A stretch of 13,377 bases of DNA from contig USPH01000011.1 of the NCBI GenBank assembly GCA_900556515.1, positions 1-13,377 of the forward strand. Direction: 5' to 3'. The notes under the pieces were generated by a model. The model saw only the letters and a program-made list of their open reading frames with translations. It was not told where the DNA came from and did no database searches. How positions within the stretch are numbered: position 1 is the stretch's first letter; each line of letters begins with the position of its first letter. This stretch comes from an uncultured Collinsella sp. GTDB taxonomy: Bacteria; Actinomycetota; Coriobacteriia; Coriobacteriales; Coriobacteriaceae. Both the position numbers and the translations under genes were made by a program. This document shows positions 1-10,741 of the stretch, in pieces.

Positions 1-300
1 CTCACGGTCAAGTCCGACGACACCGTGGGCCGCGTGAAGACCTACGAGTCCATCGTCAAGGGCGAGAACGTGCCGATGGCCGGCATCCCCGAGTCCTTCA
101 AGGTGCTCGTCAAGGAGATCCGCTCCCTGGCGCTCGACATCGAGCCGCTGCAGGACGCCGAGCCCGAGGTTCCGGCTGCCTCCGAGGTCGTGGCCGACGC
201 GCTCACCGAGCTCCCCTCCATCGACGAGGCCGACACCTCCGCCGACGCGGCCGACGCCATCCTCGATGAGCTCGCCGCCACCACGACCGATAAGGAGTAG
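1..300 (+). CDS. rpoB: RNA polymerase beta subunit, C-terminal end (partial)
   Basis: This is the last 99 codons of the beta subunit; the frame is open from base 1 and ends in TAG at 298-300. The segment [16 protein letters not shown] followed by [21 protein letters not shown] is the conserved beta C-terminus that packs against beta' in the RNA polymerase core. After it comes a tail of about 50 residues rich in Ala, Asp and Glu that is not part of the conserved fold. The gene is cut by the window start, so the catalytic and rifampicin-binding regions are not visible. rpoC follows within a few bases, and the AAGGAG at 292-297 inside the rpoB end serves it. This is the usual rpoBC operon. Identity is certain; the role of the tail is unknown. 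Confidence 0.97.
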   Translation, partial: LTVKSDDTVGRVKTYESIVKGENVPMAGIPESFKVLVKEIRSLALDIEPLQDAEPEVPAASEVVADALTELPSIDEADTSADAADAILDELAATTTDKE

Positions 301-306
301 TTGACT

Positions 307-4785
<4,479 letters not shown>

Positions 4786-4811
4786 TTTCCTAGTACGTTA
4801 ACCGCCCTTCC

Positions 4812-4848
4812 AAAGACCCGCTTCTCAACAGGGGAGCGGGTCTTTTTT
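4812..4848 (+). terminator. intrinsic terminator of rpoBC
   Basis: A hairpin with arms at 4815-4826 and 4831-4842 (GACCCGCTTCTC pairing with GGGGAGCGGGTC, two G-T wobbles) closes an AACA tetraloop. It is followed by a T run at 4843-4848 and preceded by A residues. It lies 27 bases after the rpoC stop and should end rpoBC transcription, separating it from the sigma-factor unit. Confidence 0.93.
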
Positions 4849-4909
4849 GGTGAAGAAAACCTGCCAAAAGGGGATAGGTTTATTTTGGTAGGTTATTCCT
4901 GCTTGAATT

Positions 4910-4936
4910 TGAAACATTTCGTTCGGCCAGAGCGTA
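4910..4936 (+). promoter_or_regulatory. candidate ECF-type autoregulated promoter
   Basis: TGAAAC at 4910-4915 and CGTA at 4933-4936 are separated by 17 nt. These are the hexamer and tetramer of the Bacillus sigma-W-type ECF promoter (TGAAAC, about 16 nt, CGTA). The site lies about 50 bases upstream of an ECF sigma gene start, where autoregulatory promoters usually sit. An imperfect inverted repeat (CTGCCAAAA at 4861-4869, TTTTGGTAG at 4883-4891) lies just upstream. The motif match is seen; autoregulation is inferred. Confidence 0.55.
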
Positions 4937-4986
4937 TCTATGGTGAGGGCCTCAGCAAGAAACATCAGCATCACCGGGAGGTGATT

Positions 4987-5505
4987 ATGGAAGAACAAGC
5001 ATTTAGACAGGCGGTCGAGGATCACCGTGATGTCGTGTTTCGAATCGCATTGACGTACCTGCGCGATTGTGCCGACGCCGACGATGTTGCCCAGGATGTC
5101 TTCCTTAAGCTGCTTAAAAGCGATGGACATTTTGAGAGTTGGGAGCATCTTCGCCGCTGGCTTATCCGGGTCACGATCAATGAATGCAAATCGCTCTTTC
5201 GAAAGCCATGGAGGCGTGTGGAGGATATTGAGAACCTGGCCGATTCGCTTTCGGCGGCGCAGGATGAGACCAAGGCGGTCTTGTCAGACGTTATGCGACT
5301 TCCGGAGCGATTCCGCGTTCCCATCGTGCTCTATTACTATCTGGGCTTTTCGACCTCAGAGATTGCCGAGTTGTTGCATGTACCAGCCGCGACCGTTCGA
5401 ACGCGTTTAGCCCGTGGTCGATCGAAGCTCAAATTCATCCTAGAGGAGGGCGACCGTGAAATCCAATCAAATCAAGCAGGCCTTCGAGTCCATCCAAGCC
5501 GATAG
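4987..5505 (+). CDS. ECF-family RNA polymerase sigma factor
   Basis: A 172-residue sigma-70 family protein of the extracytoplasmic-function type, with only regions 2 and 4. Region 2 (about residues 8-75) has the core-binding and -10-recognition pattern, including LRDCADADDVAQDVFLKLL. Region 4 (about 104-150) has the helix-turn-helix GFSTSEIAELLHVPAATVRTR that reads the -35 element. ATG 4987 lies 5 nt after GGAGG (4977-4981); the frame stays open upstream to 4885 but nothing there looks conserved. The 3' end overlaps the next gene by 50 bp, so the two are translationally coupled. Such pairs normally work as sigma plus membrane anti-sigma, with release on an envelope signal. Codon use is less GC-biased than in rpoC or the ribosomal genes, consistent with low expression or later acquisition. 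The regulon is unknown. Confidence 0.92.
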   Translation: MEEQAFRQAVEDHRDVVFRIALTYLRDCADADDVAQDVFLKLLKSDGHFESWEHLRRWLIRVTINECKSLFRKPWRRVEDIENLADSLSAAQDETKAVLSDVMRLPERFRVPIVLYYYLGFSTSEIAELLHVPAATVRTRLARGRSKLKFILEEGDREIQSNQAGLRVHPSR

Positions 5506-6532
5506 CGACCTTGCAGATCGCGTCCTAAATACCGCTGCGGGTGAGCCGCTTCATCGAAAGGGCCACGCGAAGCCTCTCTATGTTGCCGTAATCGGATGTC
5601 TTGGCGGAGTACTGGCGACCGGAGGGGTCGCCTACGCCGTTGTCAATTCCGGCTATTTTGCCTCAGCCTGGGGAAACCACGGCAACGGGGATTCCATTAC
5701 CTGGACCAACGGTGGCTCATCGGGGACTAAATATACCTACACCAGAGAGTTTGGTGATGGCATCGCGCCCCAAAGCCTGGAGGGTGCAGTCCAGGAGGTT
5801 AATCTGTCCGTCGAGGGCAACGGCTATACGCTCGATATCCATGAGATGGCTATCGACCAAAACGGTTGCGGTGCTGTGACGTTTACGTTGTCCAATCCAA
5901 ATGGTGTTAACTACTACAAGCCGGCAGCAGAGACTGGCGAACTTGTTCTCTATGGTGAAGAAGAGCAGGGCATCGGCACGCCCGATATGAAGTTCGGCGA
6001 GGAATGGCCTGACACGCGCAGCACAATTGATAAGGACACATCAAGCGATACTGTCATTAATGGCACGATGTACTTTGCCGCTATGGATCGCGAGCGAGAT
6101 TTGCAACATGCTGTCACCTGGAATATCCACTGGACCGAGGGTGAAGGTGAGAGTGCGAGGCGGTTTGAGGCGTCGACACCCGAGTTCAATATTGGAGCGT
6201 ACGTCGATACAAAGGAACTCCGCTCCGGTGACTCGCCTCTTGAGATTAGCCCGTTTTCCATCCAGACGCACATCGATGATTTGGGCTATGAAGCAGTTGA
6301 TAATAAGCTGACCGTCAGCTACAAGGATGGATCGGAGCAGATTATCGAAGATGACGACGCAGGGGTGTTCAACTTATATTTTTCTTATGGGCGCAATAGC
6401 GGAGAGAACATCTGGGTGCCAACGAAGTTGATTGATGTCGATCAAGTTGTCTCGGTAACCCTTGAAATTGTGAGGTATACATCAACAGGGGAGACCGAAA
6501 CGAAAGAGCCCTTTACCATCGTCTATTCGTAA
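5456..6532 (+). CDS. membrane-anchored anti-sigma-factor-like protein with large extracytoplasmic domain
   Basis: A 358-residue protein from GTG 5456, which lies 6 nt after GGAGG (5445-5449). It begins inside the sigma gene in another frame. Residues 1-40 are cytoplasmic and include KQAFESIQADSDLADRVLNT, which resembles the short N-terminal segment of anti-sigma proteins linked to DUF4179-type ectodomains in gut Firmicutes and Coriobacteriia. One transmembrane helix spans about residues 41-63. The remaining roughly 295 residues would lie outside; they are rich in beta-prone, Asp/Glu/Thr/Gly stretches and show no catalytic motif I recognise. The position after an ECF sigma gene and the topology support a role in holding that sigma factor at the membrane and sensing an envelope condition. 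The ectodomain family is uncertain, and I cannot tell what it senses. Confidence 0.75.
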   Translation: MKSNQIKQAFESIQADSDLADRVLNTAAGEPLHRKGHAKPLYVAVIGCLGGVLATGGVAYAVVNSGYFASAWGNHGNGDSITWTNGGSSGTKYTYTREFGDGIAPQSLEGAVQEVNLSVEGNGYTLDIHEMAIDQNGCGAVTFTLSNPNGVNYYKPAAETGELVLYGEEEQGIGTPDMKFGEEWPDTRSTIDKDTSSDTVINGTMYFAAMDRERDLQHAVTWNIHWTEGEGESARRFEASTPEFNIGAYVDTKELRSGDSPLEISPFSIQTHIDDLGYEAVDNKLTVSYKDGSEQIIEDDDAGVFNLYFSYGRNSGENIWVPTKLIDVDQVVSVTLEIVRYTSTGETETKEPFTIVYS

Positions 6533-6538
6533 GATTTG

Positions 6539-6572
6539 GGGCCGCTTCCTACTAGGGGAAGCGGCCTATTTT
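6539..6572 (+). terminator. intrinsic terminator of the sigma/anti-sigma unit
   Basis: A perfect 10-bp stem (GGCCGCTTCC at 6540-6549, GGAAGCGGCC at 6557-6566) has a 7-nt loop and is followed by TATTTT. It starts 7 bases after the anti-sigma stop codon. Confidence 0.93.
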
Positions 6573-6615
6573 GCGAAACATGGATGGTTGGATCGGGCGC
6601 TATTCATCTGGTCAT

Positions 6616-6740
6616 CGGAAGTGCGGTGAAAAACTCAGAACCGTTAAGCACACCTAAAATTTGACCCACTGCTGAGCTGCGGTTTTGTCGTTAAATATGC
6701 CGGTCTGCTTGGAGGTTTGCGAATTTTCTCCGCACTTCCG
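6616..6740. repeat. 17-nt inverted repeat enclosing a nested stem
   Basis: CGGAAGTGCGGTGAAAA (6616-6632) is repeated inverted at 6724-6740 with one mismatch. Inside it, CAGAACCG (6636-6643) can pair with CGGTTTTG (6680-6687) through one G-U pair. Transcribed in either direction, the 125-nt segment could form a long closing stem with an internal stem. This could be a small structured RNA or an intergenic repeat element; no known RNA family is recognised. Confidence 0.6.
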
Positions 6741-6864
6741 AAAACGTCGTCGATCTAGATGCTGCAAAAAGATACTGACTACAGTAATCGGCCACGTTTC
6801 CCAGATAAAACCGACCAAAATTAACCTGTCCCTTTTTGGCAGGGAACGTTGCCCCGACGAGCAC

Positions 6865-7009
6865 GTCGGATCCCCGGCCCGGGCGGCCCAGGTTTTAAGT
6901 TTGTCGCGAGTTCCGCACGCAAAGGAAAGCACTTAATGTGCTTTCCGTCTTGCGCAGGACTGTAGAGCAGCAAACTTAAAACCTGGGCCGCCCGGGCCGG
7001 AGATCCGAC
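6865..7009. repeat. 39-nt near-perfect inverted repeat with inner hairpin
   Basis: The arm at 6865-6903 is repeated inverted at 6971-7009 with a single mismatch in 39 positions; it includes the GC-rich core CGGCCCGGGCGGCCCAGG. The 67-nt spacer holds another hairpin, GGAAAGCAC (6924-6932) and GTGCTTTCC (6938-6946), with a TTAAT loop. The element could extrude as a cruciform or give an RNA duplex of about 39 bp. I see no flanking target duplication, no transposase and no T run of terminator type directly after either arm. The repeat is certain; its nature is unknown. Confidence 0.9.
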
Positions 7010-7089
7010 CCGCGCACAGAAGGGGATTCCTTTTGTGTAGGCTTTGCGGAAATGTGCCAATTTTGGGATACGCCCGGCGGCGTGGTCTG

Positions 7090-7118
7090 TTGACGGCACA
7101 GCTAACGCCACGTATCCT
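7090..7118 (+). promoter_or_regulatory. housekeeping-type promoter of the rpsL operon
   Basis: TTGACG (7090-7095) and TATCCT (7113-7118) are separated by exactly 17 nt, close to the primary-sigma consensus (5/6 and 4/6 matches). Transcription would start near 7125 and give a leader of about 87 nt before rpsL. The leader contains a short stem, AGGGG at 7138-7142 with CCCCT at 7151-7155. Confidence 0.75.
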
Positions 7119-7211
7119 ATCGAACTGCGTGTTTCGTAGGGGGATGCTGACCCCTCGATTCAAGCCGTTGCACTTTACAGAAAGCTGGAATCATTCGAGA
7201 AGGAGTACGCT

Positions 7212-7589
7212 TTGCCTACTATTAACCAGCTGGTTCGCCAGGGCCGTCGTTCCGTGCCCAAGAAGTCCAAGAACGCTGCTCTGCAGCACAACTCCCAGAA
7301 GCGCGGCGTGTGCACCCGCGTCTTCACCACGAGCCCTAAGAAGCCGAACTCGGCTCTTCGTAAGGTTGCCCGTGTTCGCCTTGTCAACGGCATCGAAGTT
7401 ACTGCTTACATCCCGGGTGAGGGCCACAACCTGCAGGAGCACTCCATCGTGCTCGTCCGCGGCGGTCGTGTCCGTGACCTCCCTGGTGTCCGTTATCACG
7501 TCATCCGTGGCGCCTACGACGCTGCTCCGGTCCAGAACCGTATGCAGGCCCGTTCCAAGTACGGTGCTAAGCGCCCCAAGGCTAAATAA
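7212..7589 (+). CDS. rpsL: 30S ribosomal protein S12
   Basis: A 125-residue S12, full length for the family, from TTG 7212, which lies 6 nt after AAGGAG (7200-7205). It sits at the decoding centre of the 30S subunit and influences tRNA selection accuracy. The signature [22 protein letters not shown] (residues 30-51) and [10 protein letters not shown] (69-78) are intact. Lys43, where many streptomycin-resistance changes occur, is present. Position 88, usually Lys in [11 protein letters not shown], is Arg here (codon CGT at 7473-7475); K88R is a known streptomycin-resistance change in other species. It is the first gene of the str-type operon, followed by rpsG after 73 bp. Confidence 0.98.
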   Translation: MPTINQLVRQGRRSVPKKSKNAALQHNSQKRGVCTRVFTTSPKKPNSALRKVARVRLVNGIEVTAYIPGEGHNLQEHSIVLVRGGRVRDLPGVRYHVIRGAYDAAPVQNRMQARSKYGAKRPKAK

Positions 7590-7614
7590 GCCAGATAACG
7601 TTTTGATACTTTCG

Positions 7615-7640
7615 CCGTGTGCCGCCTAAGCGCCGCACGG
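7615..7640 (+). promoter_or_regulatory. hairpin between rpsL and rpsG
   Basis: CCGTGTGCCGC (7615-7625) pairs with GCGCCGCACGG (7630-7640) through one G-U pair and one C-C mismatch, around a CTAA tetraloop. It lies in the S12-S7 gap, 23 bases before the rpsG start, and has no T run, so it is not a terminator. In E. coli, S7 represses its operon by binding the S12-S7 intercistronic RNA; a similar role here is only an inference. Confidence 0.45.
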
Positions 7641-7662
7641 TAGACACTTAAGGAGATTTCAC

Positions 7663-8136
7663 ATGCCGCGTCGTGCAGCAGCTAATCGTCGTGAGGTTCA
7701 GCCTGACGCCGTTTACAACAACCGCCTGGTGACTCAGCTCATCAACAAGGTCCTTCTTGACGGCAAGAAGGCCACCGCTGAGCGCATCGTTTACACCGCT
7801 TTCGAGATCGTTGCCGAGAAGTCCGAGGGTGGCGACGCTCTCGCTACCTTCAAGAAGGCTATGGACAACGTCAAGCCCACGCTCGAGGTTAAGCCCAAGC
7901 GTGTCGGTGGCGCTACCTATCAGGTCCCGATGGAGGTCAACTCCCGTCGTTCCACCGCTCTGGGTATCCGCTGGATCGTCAACTTCTCCCGCGCTCGCAA
8001 GGAGAAGACCATGGCCGAGCGTCTCGCCAACGAGATTCTCGACGCTTCCAACGGCCTGGGCGCTTCCGTCAAGAAGCGTGAGGACGTCTTCAAGATGGCC
8101 GAGGCCAACCGCGCGTTCTCTCACTATCGTTGGTAA
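7663..8136 (+). CDS. rpsG: 30S ribosomal protein S7
   Basis: A 157-residue S7, close to the usual 156, starting at ATG 7663, which lies 7 nt after AAGGAG (7650-7655). S7 is a primary binder of the 3' major domain of 16S rRNA and organises the head of the 30S subunit near the E and P sites. The N-terminal [20 protein letters not shown], the central [11 protein letters not shown] and the [12 protein letters not shown] segment are typical, and the C-terminus ends in the expected HYRW. It lies between rpsL and fusA in the conserved order, with fusA starting 20 bases later. Nothing is missing or unusual in the protein. Confidence 0.98.
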   Translation: MPRRAAANRREVQPDAVYNNRLVTQLINKVLLDGKKATAERIVYTAFEIVAEKSEGGDALATFKKAMDNVKPTLEVKPKRVGGATYQVPMEVNSRRSTALGIRWIVNFSRARKEKTMAERLANEILDASNGLGASVKKREDVFKMAEANRAFSHYRW

Positions 8137-8155
8137 GTTAAGGTAAGGAACTAAC

Positions 8156-10255
8156 ATGGCTAAGCCTAAGTACAAGCTTTCCGATACCCGTAACATCGGC
8201 ATCATGGCCCACATCGATGCCGGTAAGACCACCACGACCGAGCGTATTCTTTACTACACCGGTAAGACCCACAAGATCGGTGAGGTCCATGAGGGCGCTG
8301 CCACCATGGACTGGATGGTTCAGGAGCAGGAGCGCGGCGTAACCATTACCTCCGCTGCAACCACGTGCTTCTGGAACAAGGACGGTAAGGACTACCGCAT
8401 CCAGATCATCGACACCCCGGGCCACGTTGACTTCACCGCCGAGGTCGAGCGCTGCCTGCGCGTCCTCGATGGCGCTGTCGCCGTCTTCGACGCCGTTGCC
8501 GGCGTTCAGCCCCAGTCTGAGACCGTTTGGCGTCAGGCTTCTACCTTCAACGTCCCCCGCATCGCCTTCATCAACAAGTATGACCGCGTGGGCGCTGACT
8601 TCTTCAACGCTATCGAGACCATGAAGGATCGTCTCGACGCTAACGCCGTGGCCGCTCAGGTCCCGATGGGCGCCGAGGACAACTTCTGGGGCGTCATCGA
8701 CCTGGTCACCATGACTGCATGGGACTTCAAGGCCGACGCGAAGGGCATGACCTACCCCGAGCCGATGGACGAGATCCCGGCTGAGTTCGCTGACATCGCT
8801 GCCACCAAGCGCGAGGAGCTCCTCGACGCTGCTGCCAGCTTTGACGACGAGCTCATGGAGAAGATCCTCATGGAGGAGGACTTCACCGTCGAGGAGCTCA
8901 AGGCTGCTCTGCGCAAGGGCGTTCTGGCCAACGAGCTCAACCTCGTCTTCGTGGGCTCCGCCTACAAGAACAAGGGCGTTCAGGAGCTGCTCGACGCTGT
9001 CGTCGACTACCTGCCCAGCCCGATCGACGTCGAGGCCGTCACCGGTACCGATCCGGACACCGGCGAGGAGATCGAGCGTCATCCTTCCTTCGACGAGCCC
9101 TTCTCCGGCCTGGTCTTCAAGATCATGACCGACCCGTTCGTCGGTAAGCTCACCTACGTCCGCGTTTACTCCGGCCGCGCCGAGTCCGGCTCCTACGTGG
9201 TCAACGCTTCCAACGGTCAGCGCGAGCGTCTCGGCCGCATCCTCGAGATGAACGCCGCCGAGCGTATCGATCGTGACGACGCCTCCGCCGGCGACATCGT
9301 CGCTTGCGTCGGCTTCAAGAACTCCACCACCGGCGACACCCTGTGCGCCGAGGGCAAGGAGATCGTCCTCGAGAAGATCGAGTTCGCTAAGCCCGTTATC
9401 GACGTTGCCATCGAGCCCAAGACCAAGGCCGAGCAGGACAAGATGTCCCTGGCTCTGACCAAGCTCGCCGAGGAGGACCCGACCTTCCAGGTGTCCACCA
9501 ACCACGAGACCGGCCAGACCATCATCGCCGGCATGGGCGAGCTGCACCTCGAGATCATCGTCGACCGTCTGCTCCGTGAGTTCAAGGTTGACGCTAACGT
9601 TGGTAAGCCCCAGGTTGCCTACCGCGAGACCGCTGGTCACGACGTCGAGAAGGCTGAGGGCAAGTTCGTCCGTCAGTCCGGCGGTCGCGGTCAGTACGGC
9701 CATGCCGTCATCAAGCTCGAGAAGATGGAAGAGGGCTTCGGCTACGAGTTCGTCAACGCTATCGTCGGCGGCGTCGTGCCCAAGGAGTACATCCCGTCCA
9801 TCGATAAGGGCATCCAGGAGGCCCTGAACACCGGTGTTATCGCCGGCTTCCCGGTCCTCGACGTTAAGGTCACCCTGTTCGACGGTTCTTACCACGAGGT
9901 CGACTCCTCCGAGGCCGCCTTCAAGATCGCCGGTTCCATGGCTATCAAGGACGCCCTCAAGAAGTCCGATCCGCAGCTGCTCGAGCCGATCATGGCTGTC
10001 GAGGTCGAGACCCCCGAGCAGTACATGGGCGACGTTATGGGCAACCTCTCCGGTCGCCGCGGCAAGATCGAGGGCATGGAGGATCGCAAGAACAGTAAGC
10101 TCATCCGTGCCAAGGTGCCGCTGGGCGAGATGTTCGGTTACGCTACCGACCTTCGCTCCCAGACCCAGGGCCGTGCATCCTACACGATGCAGTTCGACTC
10201 TTATGAGCCTGCGCCCAAGTCCATCGTGGACGAGGTCATGAGCAAGAACGCCTAA
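8156..10255 (+). CDS. fusA: translation elongation factor G
   Basis: A 699-residue EF-G, of normal length, from ATG 8156, which lies 6 nt after AAGGA (8145-8149). It is the GTPase that drives translocation of tRNA and mRNA and, with RRF, ribosome recycling. The G1 motif AHIDAGKT is at residues 18-25, the switch II motif DTPGHVDF starts at 86 with catalytic His90, and the G4 motif is NKYD at 140-143. The G4 variable residue is usually Met or Leu in EF-G; Tyr still fits NKxD. Domains II to V follow, including the C-terminal segment [12 protein letters not shown] and the [17 protein letters not shown] region of domain V. It is the third gene of the operon. No tuf follows; rpsJ comes 61 bp later. 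Confidence 0.98.
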   Translation: MAKPKYKLSDTRNIGIMAHIDAGKTTTTERILYYTGKTHKIGEVHEGAATMDWMVQEQERGVTITSAATTCFWNKDGKDYRIQIIDTPGHVDFTAEVERCLRVLDGAVAVFDAVAGVQPQSETVWRQASTFNVPRIAFINKYDRVGADFFNAIETMKDRLDANAVAAQVPMGAEDNFWGVIDLVTMTAWDFKADAKGMTYPEPMDEIPAEFADIAATKREELLDAAASFDDELMEKILMEEDFTVEELKAALRKGVLANELNLVFVGSAYKNKGVQELLDAVVDYLPSPIDVEAVTGTDPDTGEEIERHPSFDEPFSGLVFKIMTDPFVGKLTYVRVYSGRAESGSYVVNASNGQRERLGRILEMNAAERIDRDDASAGDIVACVGFKNSTTGDTLCAEGKEIVLEKIEFAKPVIDVAIEPKTKAEQDKMSLALTKLAEEDPTFQVSTNHETGQTIIAGMGELHLEIIVDRLLREFKVDANVGKPQVAYRETAGHDVEKAEGKFVRQSGGRGQYGHAVIKLEKMEEGFGYEFVNAIVGGVVPKEYIPSIDKGIQEALNTGVIAGFPVLDVKVTLFDGSYHEVDSSEAAFKIAGSMAIKDALKKSDPQLLEPIMAVEVETPEQYMGDVMGNLSGRRGKIEGMEDRKNSKLIRAKVPLGEMFGYATDLRSQTQGRASYTMQFDSYEPAPKSIVDEVMSKNA

Positions 10256-10280
10256 GTTCGAGCTCCCTGTTACGTAATCC

Positions 10281-10299
10281 TGCGAGAACATCTCTCGCA
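10281..10299 (+). promoter_or_regulatory. hairpin in the fusA-rpsJ gap
   Basis: A perfect 7-bp stem, TGCGAGA (10281-10287) with TCTCGCA (10293-10299) and loop ACATC, ends six bases before the rpsJ GGAGG. There is no T run after it. It could be an RNA processing or translational control site; the stem is seen, the role is not known. Confidence 0.4.
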
Positions 10300-10316
10300 C
10301 TCTTTGGAGGTTTAAG

Positions 10317-10625
10317 TTGGCTACCCAGAAGATCCGCATTCGCCTCAAGGGCTATGATCACGAGGTCGTCGATCAGTCCGCGAAGCTCATCGTCGAGACC
10401 GCTCAGAAGACCGGCGCTCGCGTTTCCGGTCCTGTCCCCCTGCCCACCGAGCGCAACCTGTACACGGTTATCCGCTCGCCGCACGTGAACAAGGACTCCC
10501 GTGAGCAGTTCGAGATGCGCACCCACAAGCGCCTCATCGACATCCTCGACCCCACCTCGGGCACCGTTGATTCGCTCATGCGTCTCGACCTCCCCGCTGG
10601 CGTCGACATCGACATCAAGCTCTAA
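10317..10625 (+). CDS. rpsJ: 30S ribosomal protein S10 (NusE)
   Basis: A 102-residue S10, full length, from TTG 10317, which lies 6 nt after GGAGG (10306-10310). S10 belongs to the head of the 30S subunit and also works as NusE, which with NusB supports antitermination and links NusG to the ribosome. The sequence [17 protein letters not shown], the loop [20 protein letters not shown] and the C-terminal [12 protein letters not shown] are characteristic. The usual neighbour upstream, tuf, is absent. The usual downstream neighbours, rplC and the rest of the S10 operon, are also absent: a strong terminator and an opposed birA gene follow. S10 is therefore expressed as the last gene of the str-type operon here. 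Confidence 0.98.
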   Translation: MATQKIRIRLKGYDHEVVDQSAKLIVETAQKTGARVSGPVPLPTERNLYTVIRSPHVNKDSREQFEMRTHKRLIDILDPTSGTVDSLMRLDLPAGVDIDIKL

Positions 10626-10649
10626 GCGATATCGCTCATAGCTTACAGA

Positions 10650-10687
10650 GCCCCGCTGCCATCTTGGTAGCGGGGCCCTTTTGTTTT
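10650..10687 (+). terminator. intrinsic terminator after rpsJ
   Basis: An 11-bp stem (10650-10660 with 10666-10676, GCCCCGCT pairing with AGCGGGGC plus GCC/GGT) has an ATCTT loop and is followed by CCTTTTGTTTT. It lies 24 bases after the rpsJ stop and closes the rpsL-rpsG-fusA-rpsJ operon. Confidence 0.93.
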
Positions 10688-10741
10688 GAGTTTAGATTTT
10701 GGGATAGCGAATTCGTCTGCCGAGCCGGCGGCTGCGGCGCC

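Larger units (their letters stand above)
6573..7089. other. 517-bp intergenic region without a convincing gene
   Basis: This gap between the sigma/anti-sigma terminator and the rpsL promoter has only short open frames, with no good ribosome-binding site and no recognisable protein. It is not featureless: it contains two inverted-repeat structures (6616-6740 and 6865-7009) and a further hairpin, CACAGAAGG at 7015-7023 with CCTTTTGTG at 7029-7037. The base composition is lower in GC than the flanking ribosomal and polymerase genes, apart from the GC-rich arms of the larger repeat. It may hold structured RNA, a repeat element, or both. Confidence 0.8.

Noticed and set aside
301..306. TTG at 301 as the rpoC start
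   Set aside because: Only 3 nt from AAGGAG, whereas GTG at 307 is 9 nt away; the choice changes the protein by two residues.
4885..4986. Upstream extension of the sigma factor to 4885
   Set aside because: It would cover the candidate promoter, and a strong GGAGG selects ATG 4987.
6654..6932. Minus-strand open frame in the gap before rpsL
   Set aside because: It runs across parts of both inverted repeats, starts at an ATG within the large repeat's spacer, lacks a good ribosome-binding site and has no recognisable domain.
7033..7629. A 198-codon plus-strand frame overlapping rpsL
   Set aside because: It overlaps a certain ribosomal gene in another frame and has the Ser/Arg/Thr composition of a shadow frame.
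8138..10348. A 736-codon open frame on the minus strand across fusA
   Set aside because: It is antisense to a certain gene, is dominated by Leu, Val, Gly and Asp as expected from the complement of GC-biased codons, and shows no known domain.
10626..10635. Perfect 10-bp palindrome GCGATATCGC right after the rpsJ stop
   Set aside because: Short, with no loop, and next to a proper terminator; chance cannot be excluded.
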